Source: Mycoemilia scoparia (taxonomy: Eukaryota > Kickxellomycota > Kickxellomycetes > Kickxellales > Kickxellaceae). From it: a stretch of 64,000 nucleotides of DNA. Shown piece by piece: positions 1 through 12,568 of the stretch (positions within the stretch are counted from its first letter, which is position 1; each line of letters begins with the position of its first letter). The position numbers and the translations under genes are program-made. The stretch lies in contig JANBPU010000030.1 of the NCBI GenBank assembly GCA_027575805.1, positions 62,001 to 126,000 of the forward strand. The letters run 5' to 3'. The notes below the pieces were generated by a model. That model had not been told where the DNA came from. It ran no database searches and saw only the letters and a list, made by a program, of their open reading frames with translations.

Positions 1-1097
1 TATAGAGGCAACCAAAAAAGAGAGAGAGGGAGAGAGAATGAGATGGGTTGGACATAAAGAGAGAAACTATCTTTGTGTATAACCAAGAAATACCATAAAA
101 GGAGATGTGATGGTGGTGGTAGGTTGCAAGGATGGCGAACAGACACCAAAACGATAATGATGAAGGCAGGCGGGTTGTTCCTGGCACATCAATCAGTCTC
201 ATAAGCCCGTTAAAGGGCAATGCCGTCTATAAAGCAACAACATCAAGGAGGAAAGGCTCCATACACACACTACCCAGCATGACAAGTCAACTTTGATAAT
301 CTCAGTTTGTTGTAAATATAACTCTGTGTGAGAAAAATGGGATTGCTTAGAGCCAGTGAGTGAGTGGGTGAGTGGGAGACCACCAGCTAGACTGGGTGGG
401 GATCCTAACCGGTTGGAACCCCAATGTGTGTGAAAGTCCAGACAACTATGACTTCAGTCATCCCATTCACGCACTCGTCTGGTCCTAATCACAACCTTGA
501 GTTCAGACTTTCACTCAACACTGCTGCTCTCTTTCCGCCAGTTTGCCCAGTCAAAAAGCTGGACATTAACAAACCGAGGGTCCCTGAGCCTCCCAAGCAA
601 GACAATAACCGGTTCGCGATTGCTTTTTGGGCAACGGCATTGTGGTTTTTGTGATCAGCCTTGATGGTTTTGGCTACCACCACAAGCTTTTTCTTCCTCT
701 TCTGAGAAAGACCCACCATTATCTATACTGTTGTTGAGGTTGTAGTATCCAGTTCTCGGTTGTTTATAAATCGAACCTCTATTTTTATTTTCTCTTTCCT
801 TTTTCCCAACTTGCTTTTGAGTGAGTAGGCGAGATCGGTCTGTAATCGAGACGACCAGCTACTGACTGTGTGTACGATCTTGGGGGGGGGGGGGTTTTTG
901 TTGCCTGATAAGAGCGACCACCAATGACTGCCTATTGTCCATCTCCGATTATTCACTTTTGTATTTGTTTGTTTACTTTTATGTGTATCATTCGGCTATT
1001 ATTTAAATTCATACAAAACCTTGAAATTTACTATTAAAAAAAGTAAAAGTAATAATGAAAATGAGTGTCATATTATATATCTTTGCAAAGCTGCTTT
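1..1097. other. Gene-free left flank
   Basis: No convincing gene is seen downstream of MED25. The stretch starts with GA-rich low complexity (about 15-65). It holds GTGAGT/GTGGG-type repeats near 355-400 and a 13-base G run at 882-894. Short open frames on both strands lack splice structure and any family resemblance. Confidence 0.5.
882..894 (+). repeat. Poly-G homopolymer
   Basis: Thirteen consecutive G residues followed by five T residues. This is a length-unstable homopolymer tract, and the exact count may be a sequencing artefact. Confidence 0.9.
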
Positions 1098-1284
1098 TTA
1101 CATGTTTGGTGGTCTCTGCTGTTGTTGCTGTTGGTGTTGACGAAGCTGGTATTGCATAAACGCCGCCGCAAGTGATGGGTTATTCTGAAAAGATGCAGCA
1201 ATCTGACTAAAATTCTGGGGTAAATTTGCATGTTGCTGCTGTTGTTGAGGCTGATGTTGGGGTTGATGTTGCTGAGGCTGTTGA

Positions 1285-1319
<35 letters not shown>

Positions 1320-4300
1320 CTGTTGTTGTTGCTGTTGTTGTTGTGCTTGTTGCAGATACGTCCCTGCATTCTGTAGAGCACCCAGATTGAAGTTGTTTTG
1401 TTGGCCATTGGCCAAGAGCTGCTGAGCTAATAAGACTACAATGATAAAGCCATTTAGCAATCATATATTAGCATGAAGCACTTGTTTGTTTACAGGAACA
1501 ACATTTTCTAGAGTGTTTATACTTAAAGAGTATTGCTGCTTACCTTGATTTTGATTCATCCTTAATTGTTGCAATTGTTCTGGTGTAAACTGCATACCTC
1601 CTATCTGAACTGGATTGGCCTGTTGTTGTTGTTGTTGTTGTTGCTGCTGCTGCTGCTGCTGCTGTTGCTGTTGCTGGGCAAGATTTTGCATTGCTAAATG
1701 CGGCTGTGGTTGAGGTCTGACCGACAATCCAGGGCTACCACCTTGTTGGGCAAGAAGGTTCATCGCATTGACATTGCTAAAATGTGGGTTGGTGCCACTG
1801 GATTGTAGATTTAGCAGTGCTGGATGACTTGCTGCTTGTGATCCAAAGTGCTGTATCATATTGGCGAGAACTTGGCTGCTGGCACTTCCAGCGGCCAACT
1901 GGGGAAACTGATTTTGAAGTGCACTCAATAGGGCTTGTGATTGTTGCTGCTGTTGGTGTTGCTGCTGCTGCTGCTGCTGTTGTTGTTGTTGCTGCTGTAG
2001 TAACATCTGGTGAGAGTTACTATGCTTTTCCAAGCCATTGTGTATGGATGGAGGCAATGTCTCTTTTGTGCAGATCATGCCAATCAATTTATCGTTTGCT
2101 ATAAAAAATATTATACCATGAAGACTGCTTGGAGTTCCAATGTCCAACTTTGCAAATGCCATGACCTTCTTTTGGCTCAAAGTTGTCTTAAACTCTTCAT
2201 AGTTTTCAGTGCCAGCCGTTCCTGGGTCTGTAGCGGTATCATTTTCAAACCACACGTATGGTCGTATATGGCTATTTCTCTCTCTTTCAATCTCCTCAGT
2301 TGTTTGGACAATTCCTGTTACTTCGATATTTTTTGGCCAGGTGTTTACCATACAGTCCTGCACTGGCTTTTGGCTCTGGATGAAAAATGCCGATACTCTG
2401 AATGAAAGAACATTTATCTCATTCTGTGGGTTTTTGGCCTGGAAGCTGATCATTCCTCTCCATATGATGTCAAGCCCCTGAACCGCCTGTCGTGGCCTGG
2501 GTGCTGGTGGGGCATTGGCTACTTGCTGGTGCTGTTGCTGTTGAGCATTTTGGTAAGCCATTTGTGGAGTCAGATTGGGATGATTTTGCTGGCCTTGTGT
2601 GGCAGCTAATAAGCCTTGATTTTGCATTTGCATAGTACCTGGTTGACTCTTTGTTAGGGTTGATATGAAGCTTAGAAGCTTATGCTGTACTGATGTTAGT
2701 GCGGCTCCATTATTTGACTTTATAAAGAACTCCTTAAGTGCGTCTTCTGACATTGTTAAGAAGTGATGTGGTTGTCTGCCGTGTAGTTTGCACAGCTCCA
2801 GCAAATATGTCTTTGGATCTGCCATATTATGGTCAATACTGCCTGGTCGTACTTGTGGGGTTCCCATTTGGTTAGTCATAGGCGTTCCATGTTGTTGTTG
2901 TTGCTGCTGCTGCTGTTGATTCTGCTGTGGAACAGCAGCATGCGATATTGGTGGCCTGGCTACATTTTGTGGATTTATGTTGGTATTAGGAGCCATGTTT
3001 GGTGACATCAGCGGTCTTGCTTGCATATTTTGGACTGGCGGGCGACCTTGATTTTGTGTTAAGCCAGCAGTTGCGGTTGTTCTCGAAGCTGCCTGTTGCT
3101 GTTGGGCCATCATGTATCTGGTATATAGTTGTACTTGTTGCTTTTCTTCTGGTGACAAAGGAAGTCTGTTGGTCACCTTGTGAAGCAATTCTTGAGAAAG
3201 CTGTATTGGGATCTGCGGGTGAGGATGGTGAGCCATTGTTTGCTGCGATATTGGCTGGCTCATAGTAATCTGTGGATTAGGAACCCCTGATGTATATGAC
3301 TGAGATCCTGGACTGGCCCCCGGTGGAATTGCATTGCTTACCACGGGAGTTACTGATGCAGACGGACCTTTTGGTTGAACACTTGGTGACCTGGATGTCC
3401 GCTTTGATGATGCCTTGGTAGTTTTGGCAGGTGATGGTCGGTTGGAAACACCTTTCGCGCCCTTTTTGGAAATCAGTGGTGTTGGTCTCTCTGGCTGAGG
3501 AGTAGTGCCTGATGCTGGCTTTCCAACACTTGGAGATCGCTTCTTAGGTGATGCTGTCATAGGCTTTATTGGGACTGGCTCTGGGTGAGATGTTGTTGAT
3601 GAATCAATTGGTGTTGGGGGCTGGGGTGTTGCTGTTGTCTTTGCTTTTGGAATGGGAATTGCTCCAGTAGCAGTAGTGGTAGCAGTAGCAGCGGTAGTAG
3701 TGACAGGCGCAGATGCTGCTGTTGGAGTCGTGGTAGCTGGAGTCTGACTTGGGGTAGATTTTTGCTTCTTTGGCGATGGCTGGCCAGTACTTGTGGCTGT
3801 ACTAATATGTTTAACAGTTTCCTCCTTTAACCTAATATCAATACCAGTGAGAGTTGTCGAGTATCCTTTAACGAGAGACTCTGAAAGTTCAAGTGACTTT
3901 TTGTTTGGTCCACTGCTGGCTTTAACCAGGCTGTTGATTTTTATCAAATCTTTTTCTTTCAATGTTAGCGACGATACTGATATATTTCTTTCCTTCATCC
4001 GCTTGGCAATATCATCGAATGTATATCCGTCGTATTGCTCAAGATTATTGCAGCGGGCGCCTTCTAAATATGGGGTGCTTCTGGTTATTATGAAGCAGTG
4101 ACGTTGGTATAAAGCTGTCATGGAAAGCTCAGGATCAAATCTGTCATACTCGTCAAACATCTAAGCATAATATTCGTGGAATTCTTGAGCTCTGTATACT
4201 TGAATATTGGTAAGTTTGTTTATATAGTGAGTGTTATGTGGGGTTACCTCTATTGCTCTAACAAGGCCTTCAATCGATGCAACCCTTAATAATCCAGAAT

Positions 4301-4935
4301 CAGTAAACTTGTGACTTTTTACATTATTTTCAAACTTTCGAAAATTCGAGATGAAGTACTGGGATTCGCAGACTGTCTGGGAAGTTGGCTCATAGTCTCC
4401 AAAGTAAATAGCACCAAGCTTAACGCACGGCTACATTACACAATTTATAATAGTGTTAAATATGTGACATCATGCATACACTTGTCGCAGCTGGTATTCA
4501 GAAGTAAAATAGTGGTAGCGAAGATATTGTTGGAATTTGATCATTACTGTAACTTTGGAGTGAGTGTTATACCCTGGAGGTACAATTTGTTCTCGAAGTT
4601 TCCTAAAGCATAGTTGAATAAACACACACAGACATACATAAATGTTTCGGTGATTTATATGTGCAGGGCTGTACCAGCATATGTCATATATCTTCAGGAT
4701 ATATACAAATAAATAGCAGACGGTGGGTGTTATTCTAGGTACTCTATAATGATTTTACTTACGTGAATATCCTTTTGATAAAGTTGTTGTATATATTTTC
4801 TATATTTTCGCCAATGTGTTTAGAATTCTCTATTACAAATACGCACAGAATGTCATGTCTTGGAACGTTTGCGACAACCGCTGTTGGTGCCGCCACCGCT
4901 GCCCCTTGAGGAGCTGCTGCTTTTGTAGCCGCCAT
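1098..4935 (-). CDS. MED25: Mediator complex subunit 25 (VWA plus ACID/PTOV domains, poly-Q)
   Basis: Exons (complement): 4763-4935, 4482-4602, 4248-4430, 1544-4160, 1098-1435 (the last could start at 1426); about 1143 aa, in phase. The N-terminal about 230 residues match the MED25 von Willebrand A domain, which docks on Mediator: a DILCVFVIEN-like first strand, a GAIYFGDY strand, then HCFIITRSTPYLEGA and a GYTFDDIAKRMKER helix. After a Ser/Thr/Pro/Lys-rich disordered linker, about 170 residues starting DIIWRGMISFQ, with VNTWPKNIEV and FIANDKLIGMI, match the activator-binding ACID/PTOV fold. Poly-Gln tracts from CAA/CAG codons flank this domain and fill the C-terminus. The nuclear protein should relay activator signals to RNA polymerase II. 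MED25 is absent from budding yeast. The exon 2 donor (GTGTAT) is weak but in phase. Confidence 0.85.
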
Positions 4936-5282
4936 TTCAACCGGAATTTGAGTCGCAGCAAATCCTTTAGTAGTAGCCTTTCTTTCTATGAAGTGTAGAC
5001 AAAGAGGACAAATAATAGTAGGAACAGTGCCTTTGTATTATTTGGTTGATGGGTAAGGTTTGATTAAAATCAGGCCTTTGAGCTTTTGGGTAACCATTGT
5101 GTAGAATTGACACGCGTTGATTTGGCGATTATGGATTAAATTCATAGCCTCCTACTGCTGAACTTTAAGGTGAGGGTGGGGAAATTCAGGAGGGGGGAGA
5201 ATAGTTTAAAAAGATGATGGTGATGAGTAGCGGCGATTTACTAAGGGCTGTTAGTTTTTAGTTTATTATATCATTAATATTA
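4936..5282. promoter_or_regulatory. Shared upstream region of MED25 and LIP2
   Basis: A 347-bp gap between two divergent start codons, so both promoters must lie here. No specific regulatory motif stands out. A G-rich stretch (about 5170-5200) lies nearer to LIP2. Confidence 0.4.
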
Positions 5283-6266
5283 TTGAATCGAATGCTATTT
5301 ATACCAATGGTAAGGCCATTTACGCCTGGCCTACGTACTCGAACTCCGTCACCATGTCATGTAAACTACTTGAAGAGGTTGATAGCTAAATCAAGCCCTG
5401 TTGCATTTGGGCTAAAAAAATACAGCACACAAGGTGCTTTATGCACGTTAAGTCGAGATGAGAACGATATGTTAGATCTTCCAACCATAGGCTATGTGTA
5501 TCTTGGAGAAGTCCCTTACAGAAATGCACTACAACTACAAAATGAGATTGTGTCGCAGAGAATTAAAGAATTGTATGGATCTGAAGGTAAATATCAAAAG
5601 TCTGATCTCTTATCAGACGTCCTTATATTACTGCAGCATCCACCCGTATATACAAATGGTCGGAGAAACAAAGGAAAGCTCAGTCAGACAGAGATTAGTG
5701 AGTTAGAATCGCTTGGTTCAGAGTACATCGAAACAAATCGAGGCGGAGAGATCACCTTCCATGGACCAGGTCAGCTCGTTGGCTATCCCATCATCAATAT
5801 CAAAGCACACCGCATTTCAACACGCTGTTATGTGGAGGGTCTGGAAAAGACGATCATCGATATCTGCAAAAAGTTTGGCATCGAAGCATCAAAGTTGGAT
5901 GGATTTCCTGGAGTTTGGACCGCCCCCGATCGAAAGGTAGCTGCAGTGGGATCTCACATTCGTCGATTCATAACATCACATGGTTTTGCAGTTAACTGTA
6001 CAACAGATATGGGTTGGTTCGAAAAGATCATTCCTTGTGGCCTCGAAGGCAAGTATGCCACGTCGCTTTCCCAAGAACTAAAGATCAAGGGATATACCAT
6101 CGATCCTGAAGAATTTTCTGTCAAGGGTGTTGTTCAGAAAACTGTTGCAAGCTTCTCTGAAATATATGGTACTAAAGTAGAGCCTCTATTTCAAGTGTCT
6201 CCAAAGACTTTTGAGTTTATACAAGATTTCTTACAAAAATCCGAAAGTGGCAACAACCGGCTGTGA
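5283..6266 (+). CDS. LIP2: Lipoyl(octanoyl) transferase, mitochondrial
   Basis: Single exon, 327 aa. The LipB/Lip2 family moves octanoate from acyl-carrier protein to lysines of lipoate-dependent enzymes (glycine cleavage H protein, 2-oxoacid dehydrogenases) in mitochondria. The hallmark RGGEITFHGPGQLVGYP lies near residues 154-170. The catalytic pair is present: Lys in DRKVAAVGSHIRR (about 218) and Cys in KIIPCGLEGKY (about 251). The first about 50 residues are Arg/Lys/Ser-rich with no acidic residue, as expected of a mitochondrial targeting peptide. Further in-frame Met codons at residues 4 and 9 make the exact start uncertain. It is divergent from MED25 and convergent with YRB30. An AATAAT/AATAAA-like stretch follows the stop at about 6281. 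Confidence 0.95.
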   Translation: MNRMLFIPMVRPFTPGLRTRTPSPCHVNYLKRLIAKSSPVAFGLKKYSTQGALCTLSRDENDMLDLPTIGYVYLGEVPYRNALQLQNEIVSQRIKELYGSEGKYQKSDLLSDVLILLQHPPVYTNGRRNKGKLSQTEISELESLGSEYIETNRGGEITFHGPGQLVGYPIINIKAHRISTRCYVEGLEKTIIDICKKFGIEASKLDGFPGVWTAPDRKVAAVGSHIRRFITSHGFAVNCTTDMGWFEKIIPCGLEGKYATSLSQELKIKGYTIDPEEFSVKGVVQKTVASFSEIYGTKVEPLFQVSPKTFEFIQDFLQKSESGNNRL

Positions 6267-6531
6267 GATGTTCTTTAGACAATAATAAACAAAAATGCAT
6301 TGCACTAGATTTTTCACGATAATACATTTATAGGTGGTGTAACAAATTAATGGCTAAATTTCAAAGGAGCTATAGGTTCATCAAAAATGATGTATTATTT
6401 ATTCAAATTAATGATTAGTTACAAGTTGGCTGGATGAAGCTACTATCAGAAAACAAAATCGGTACACATAAAAATGATATCAATGGGACTATAATAAAGT
6501 ATATAAAATGCAATGCTATCACAGGCACATA

Positions 6532-8488
6532 TCAATTGCTGCTGCTGTGAGACTTTCGCGGACCAGAAGGTTTCTTTGGAGAAGAGATCAGGGGACTCAG
6601 ACTGGTGAGGGTAGAGCGCAGTCTAGGAGCAGATCTGAGGGGACTAGTAAGATCAGGACGATATTCATGCCTAGGTGTTCGAGACTGGTCCATGTATTTG
6701 ACTGTTGGTGAAAAAGCAAGCGGTGTGCTCATTCCAGGAGTTCCAAATCTGCTGTTTGAGGAGCGACTTTGGCTCATAGAGACCATCTGGCCGTTTGCTT
6801 GGCTTACATTTGTTTCAGAATCATCTCTGAGATACAGATTCAGCTTTTCATCTGGGATTTGGAGATGTGACCTCTGCTCGCACACCTCCACTGCAGCCAG
6901 GCGTAGCAGGTATTCAAGGATGCTGAGCATCGAAAGCACCCACTCTTCTCTTAAGGATTCCAAGGCTATGTGTCGCTCATAGTCCTGTAAAGGTACCCTC
7001 AGCGATGTCATATCAAGGATCTGGGATGAATCTGTGACTGGTGACTTTTGATCATCTTCGGGAGCTATAGTCACCCCTGCAGGACTTGTGGCTGGCGTGA
7101 ATGACGATGGTGATGATGATGGAGTCGATTCTCTGGATTCTACTGGGCCCTCGGGCTTACTTTCATCACTATTAGTGCTGGTGTTATCGCTGTCCTCAGA
7201 CTGTTGGCTTTCTTCGTCATCGTATTCATCTTCATACACTTCTAGTGCATACCAGCTAAAATTGCTTTCGTTTTCAGCATCTCGGCTAGGCGTGGAAAAC
7301 ACATCTTGGGACTGGCTCTCTTCTGGTGGGCCGACCTTAATTACTAGTACAGGTGATTGTGAATCCTCGATGTTCAAAAGCGACCCAGATGATGTATAGT
7401 ATAGCCTATGAACCTGAGGCAAATCTATTACCAAGTTTTGGCCTGGGATAAAGTCCTCCATGTCGCTGTCTTGATGATCTTCCAACTGTTCATGATAGCG
7501 ACCATCGTTAAGGTTTTCTGCAATTACTAGCTGATATGCAAAAGGTTTTTCAAAGCAGTCGCCAGAGTCTATGCGTTCAAGATAGACATTGCTGCGATAG
7601 TACTCCTCTTTCCATGTAAAATCGGCCAATGATTTTGCTCTTATCGATCCGGTAAACAGACTGTATAGCCTGACTTGCAAAGCATCACCGACCCGGATAT
7701 TCGATATCTTTCTTTCTAGTACTTTTGAATCCTTTTCTACAGCATTGTTGAGGGACATGTTAAAGCGGACATCGGCGTTTATAAGCAGGGATGATGCTTG
7801 CATTAACCGACTGGGTGAGACACCTGCTGGGATTCCGCCACCAAAGTTGACGCCTGATGTATTGAGAGCAAGATTCAATAGCGGAACTGCATCATCGATT
7901 GTTTGGAGCAGAGTACGAAGCTCCTCAGCAATACTCGAGACTGTGGGCAAATTGGATTCACAGGAAAGCGACTCTGAACCATCAGCATTTGATCCACCTC
8001 CAAATGTTGGAAGGCTGAAAAATCCGGACTTGCGATTTCTGGAACTTCCATGCTTATTATTTTGCTCCAAATTGAAATAGTGCTGCTCAAGGGCCTCAAG
8101 ATGCGATCTAAACGTGTTGATGTCATTGCGTATGGAGTGAGTGAGGTTTAGAACAGAAGCCATTGTTGAATGGCCACGAGCAGTAATGATCTCAATGAGA
8201 TCAATGGCTGGAGTGACCACACGAAGCTTGGTTTCAAACCTTTCGCGAAGTCGCTCTAGTTCGGCATATTGCTCCTTATTTTGTGGTACTCGACTCATGT
8301 AGTCTTTTACATGTTTCTAGTGTTTTAAATAACAAGCAAACATGGCTAGTCTCTAGATTTTGGGGCTATATAGGGTTGTTTTGAATAATGACAGTACTTA
8401 CTAGTGCAAGTGTTCCGGCTGCGCCAAACGCTGCTTTTCCCACAAGAGCAACAGTTTGCACGGCTATGTTGGAAAACAGGTGGTCCAT
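6532..8488 (-). CDS. YRB30: Ran-GTP-binding protein, Yrb30-like
   Basis: Exons (complement): 8402-8488 and 6532-8316; 623 aa. Exon 1 encodes MDHLFSNIAVQ plus a small hydrophobic segment (VALVGKAAFGAAGTLAL). Exon 2 continues in phase into AELERLRERFETKLRVV and TPAIDLIEIITARG, the conserved start of the fungal RanGTP-binding family (PF05508) typified by yeast Yrb30. Those proteins bind Ran-GTP and affect its nucleocytoplasmic cycle. The middle is acidic and Ser-rich (about residues 370-450). The C-terminus is a low-complexity Ser/Pro/Arg tail. No zinc finger or RanBD1 consensus is seen. The assignment rests on the N-terminal block and overall layout. Confidence 0.75.
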
Positions 8489-8975
8489 TATTGTAACCAC
8501 GCTAAATATGGCTCAAGCGTGTGCGTATCTTGTGTGGATAGAATGGTAGTAGTCAAAAGCAATTCGTTAACTTTGAGTTAATATAAAGTGGAAAGAAAAG
8601 AGCAGTCGTATATGAGATATCCATCTATCTACAATTAAATACAAACACGTATGGTAGGCTCTTGATCAAAAGTGTACCAAACTACAGCTCCATGCTTCCT
8701 GCAAATTTTACACATAAGCCATATATTTTAGGCTGGTACTTGAGAGATAGTTCTGGTACACTTCTACTGGATAATCTGTCATGTGCTTTGTGGTAATTTT
8801 GGTCTAATGTCAACACAAACCTAGTCTTTTTGTCATTATGATCAATGCCCAGCCTTAAGTCTTTTGATAAACAACACTTTATACAATCAACGGATTTTAA
8901 GTATGGATGATCTCAGATATTTTGCTTCCTTTGTTTGTTTATTTCTGCATTTGCATTTCAAAAAGTACTCAATTT
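8489..8975. promoter_or_regulatory. Shared upstream region of YRB30 and APC7
   Basis: AT-rich gap between divergent starts. It holds upstream ATGs at 8903 and 8907 that give short, unlikely N-terminal extensions of APC7. No repeat copy is seen. Confidence 0.35.
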
Positions 8976-11688
8976 ATGGCAACAGTAGCTGCATATAGAA
9001 TAGATAGAGCGCAGCGCTTTCTTGCTGAAGGGCTCTATGACTCTGCACTTTTAGTGGTATGTAAAATGCAACAACAGTTCAAAGTAATATTGATAAATGT
9101 GCTATGAATGAAGCCATTAAATACAAGCCAATAACTTTATATAAATATTGACGACAATTTAGACCGAATTGGCATGGAATGAAGCCTCTAAAGATAATAG
9201 CATAAATTCAGAAGCCATTATTCAGATAGCCTATGTCCATGGGCAAAGCTTACGTTTAACTGACCGTCCAAGAGATGCTCTAGTAGGTGACAAGTATATT
9301 GTACTTTAGAATGCATTGGAAAGAACCTCTAGAGATAAAAACTAACCAAACAAATGCCTTGTGGTATGATTAAATCATGAAGCAAGTGCTCACGAAATCG
9401 ATGCTGAGTATTGATCAGAAGACCGTGAGCACAGGAATGCTATCGCTTGTGGCTCGGGAAATGGCTGAGATGAGATATAAGCTAAAAGAATTTGATAAGT
9501 GTCTGAGCCAGGTTAGTGTCTGACATATATTGTTTGGAATTGGATATATCAAATAACACAAAAAAATTGCTACTCAGGCATAATTATATGATTACAACCC
9601 AAATTTGATATATTCTATAGCTAAAGTGTATCCCAGAGTCTAATAGAACAGTCGGTGACTGGCGAATGCTAGCACTATGCCATAAAGAGCACGGAAATAT
9701 ATCGTAAGCACCTGACTATGTTTAGTATATAGAAAAATTATGATAAACCATCTGCCTGGCTAGTCAATGCTTCAATTATATATGTGATGTGATCTAGGGA
9801 ATCCGCAGCTTGTTATCGTCAAGTCCTTAAGTAAGCAAATATAAATTGAACCATCAAGAATATAAAACTGATTGTGGTACCTTATTACCAACAGCATCCA
9901 TCTTTTCCTTGCTAGATTATGTCCTGATGCTGTTGAGGCATTCTCTGCAATAAACATTGCTGATGGGACAAGTACGTGTCCAGCTCCACATTTGCCGCCT
10001 GGTTCATCAAAGCTTGACATGATAGCTAAGGCATATGAATCCGCACGCGCCGAAATGTATCAGCTAAATTACCAGAGTAAGCCAAAGAACTAATTTTGTG
10101 ACCCATCAGCTTGAACTCTTTATTTATCAGTTAGTTCATTTTGATTTGTAAATTTTAGAGGCAATCAGATACTTTAAGGCTATTGTCAAGCAGCATCCTA
10201 GTAATGCACGGGTAGTTGCACTAATAGGAACTTGCTACTTCCAGCTTGGACAGATGGAAAATGCCATGGCATTCTATCTAAGAGCTCGTAAAATCAATCC
10301 AAAATTGATGTCCGAGATGGACAAGTATGCAAACTTGCTTCAGCTACAAGGCCATTCCGATATATTACAAAGGTAAGTTTTTAGGAATAAATTTATAAGC
10401 TGTAACATGTTTCTGATGAAAAACGAGGTCTTGCTAACAGCCGAATTGTTGTAATATCAAAGGCTCAGCGATGAACTTCTTCGGATAGACTATGATAAGC
10501 CGGAAGGATGGATAGCAGCAGCACGTTATTTCCAACTCAAAGGCGAACTCAAAGATGCATTGGCGATGATATGGAAAGCACAGGCCCTAAATGTATCACA
10601 TGCAGAAGCATACTATGCTGAAGGTATTTTAAATTATTGCTTTATGGTAAAATTTAGAATAAGCTATTTCCAAGTATTCCAATCTAAAGTGCTATTTATT
10701 TTATATCTTTTGTTTTTATGGTAGGCAATATACATATGCAGTTGGAACAATCACTTGAAGCTTTAGAATCTTTTCGTCAAGCCCATATCATTTCACGAGA
10801 TGCAAAGACATACAAAGGTAAATCTATATTTAAAATATCTATAATGATAAATAACACAAAATCTACATGTATACATACGACGATATCCCTGGTGTAATTC
10901 TATTACCGTGTAGGCCTACTGGAGTCGTACATTTTATTAAGTAGATACAAGGATGCATTGGTTTTGGCCAAAGATGTTGTTGATCTAATGCCCAAGAATG
11001 CTGGAGCATTAACTATGGTTGGGCTTGTGCTATCACACAGCCCAGATTCTTATGACAAGGTAATAGTCGATCTTGGTTTGTTTATCTATGCACCGTTTTT
11101 AGGAATGCAGATACCAAATGTGTGTATACTATCTCATAGGCTGTTCGGATACTCAAATCAGCACTGGAAATAGATATTAGGTGTTCTGATGCAGTTGCAG
11201 CCCTGGCGTCACTTTATGTATCAAACGAACACCTTGACAAGGCCATTTCGCTCATAGAATCATCGCTTCCATATAATGACACGGATGTAATGCATACAAG
11301 GTTTGCAGATGTCTTGACCCTCGACAATCAGCTAGAAAAGGCAACAATCCATTACAAAAATGCCTTGAGCATCAATCCAAGTAATGAGCGAGCAAAGCTA
11401 GGATTAGACAGAGTTGATAGGATGATGAACCCCGAAGATGATGAAGATGACGAGGATGATGATGACGAGGAGGAGGAGGAGGAAGAGGAAGCGGAGGATG
11501 CTGGAGATGTACTAGAAGCTGAGTTAGAGGACCCGTTTTCTGAAGGGATTCACCAGCATGATGGAATGGATCTCAATGACGATGAATTGGCATTGGCAGA
11601 TGGCCCTGATGGATTTGACCATGGCCATGACGATATGGAGCCCGAATACTATGACCAGAGCAGCTTTAGTAATCCATCTAACTGGTGA
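8976..11688 (+). CDS. APC7: Anaphase-promoting complex subunit 7 (TPR protein)
   Basis: Eleven exons: 8976-9056, 9163-9282, 9383-9511, 9621-9703, 9798-9830, 9916-10076, 10159-10372, 10463-10623, 10725-10817, 10914-11059, 11140-11688; about 590 aa, all phases agree. Tandem tetratricopeptide repeats run through most of the protein (IRYFKAIVKQHPSNARVV, ALIGTCYFQLGQMENAMAFY, KATIHYKNALSINPSNERAK). The order, the YRQVLKLCPDAVEAF block and the acidic tail match metazoan APC7. APC7 is a TPR-lobe subunit of the cell-cycle ubiquitin ligase APC/C in the nucleus. The tail after residue about 500 is almost purely Asp/Glu. The start is the first Met giving a compact N-terminus; Met codons at 8903/8907 are alternatives. 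Intron 2 has a CTAAC branch site. APC7 is missing from model yeasts. Confidence 0.88.
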
Positions 11689-11852
11689 TTGAAATTGTTG
11701 CATGTAAAATGTGTGATTGTTTAATTTTTTTAAAAAAGTTGTGTTTAGAGGGGAGATAGAGAGAGAGTTTGCTTATAATAAAATATTTTAGAAAATGTAC
11801 ACATTTCACTATGATATATTGCTATGGATTCTTTTTTGAGTAATATGTATAA

Positions 11853-12314
11853 TCATTTGTCCTGTTTTGATGCCTCTTGCTCTCTTGCTCTTCTCTGGGA
11901 TCTGAGTTCTTCAAGCTGCTTTCTCGCGCCTTCTAAAGTAGTCGCTGGGAACTACATTGAATTTTGTATATATAATAACCATTAGTCACATACCAATATT
12001 GGTAATAGCATTTACTCAATAATGTCTGTAGATAATCGGACAACCTCACTTACATTTGTTGGCGGAGGGTTGAACTTTTCTAGATCCTATGTTATATATT
12101 AAAAGTAAGCTTTGGATCAATATTAAGTACCATGCTTGAAAGATCTCAAGACTTTATAAGCTGATTGTTTAATACCAAAATATACGTATTCACTGCTTAC
12201 CTTTTCAACGTAATTTTGGTAGAAACTGGGTGCGCCAAAGTATACCATAGTGCCAACAGGTAGGAAAACGTATATAGCAAACTTGAAGATTTCCAAGCCA
12301 GGACCAGATTTCAT
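11853..12314 (-). CDS. PET100: Cytochrome c oxidase assembly protein PET100
   Basis: Exons (complement): 12201-12314, 12054-12086, 11853-11951; 81 aa. The N-terminus LEIFKFAIYVFLPVGTMVYF, then GAPSFYQNYV, is the conserved Pet100 core: one transmembrane helix followed by a YFG/FY motif. The C-terminus is a charged helix rich in Arg, Glu and Gln. Pet100 is an inner-membrane chaperone for late assembly of respiratory complex IV. The second exon is only 33 nt. The 3' end faces APC7 with 164 bp between the stops. Confidence 0.9.
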
Positions 12315-12568
12315 TGTATGGCGTTTTAGTAATTAATTTTGCTATTGCTTTTGGTGGTTTGTGGCAATGACCAAGAGGGTTAAACACCGATGGAGATAAA
12401 AATATGAGATGATTATAGTAACCCAATTATAAATACCATAAATTTGTTTAGTCCCCTTAATCACTGGAATTGGGGCTTTGATGATTCTAATGATAAGTAA
12501 CAAGTATTATTTTATGGGAGAAATTCACTTTAACCGAACAAGCTCTTATGCATGCTTCCTGGCTGTAT

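Noticed and set aside
1266..1350. Tandem short repeats that could be mistaken for a CRISPR or satellite array
   Set aside because: They are in-frame CAA/CAG codons of poly-glutamine inside MED25, with no spacers.
1784..3265. Several plus-strand open frames opposite MED25 (for example 1784-2104, 2010-2405, 2999-3265)
   Set aside because: They are antisense shadows of the MED25 coding strand, with composition dictated by its Gln-rich codons and no family resemblance.
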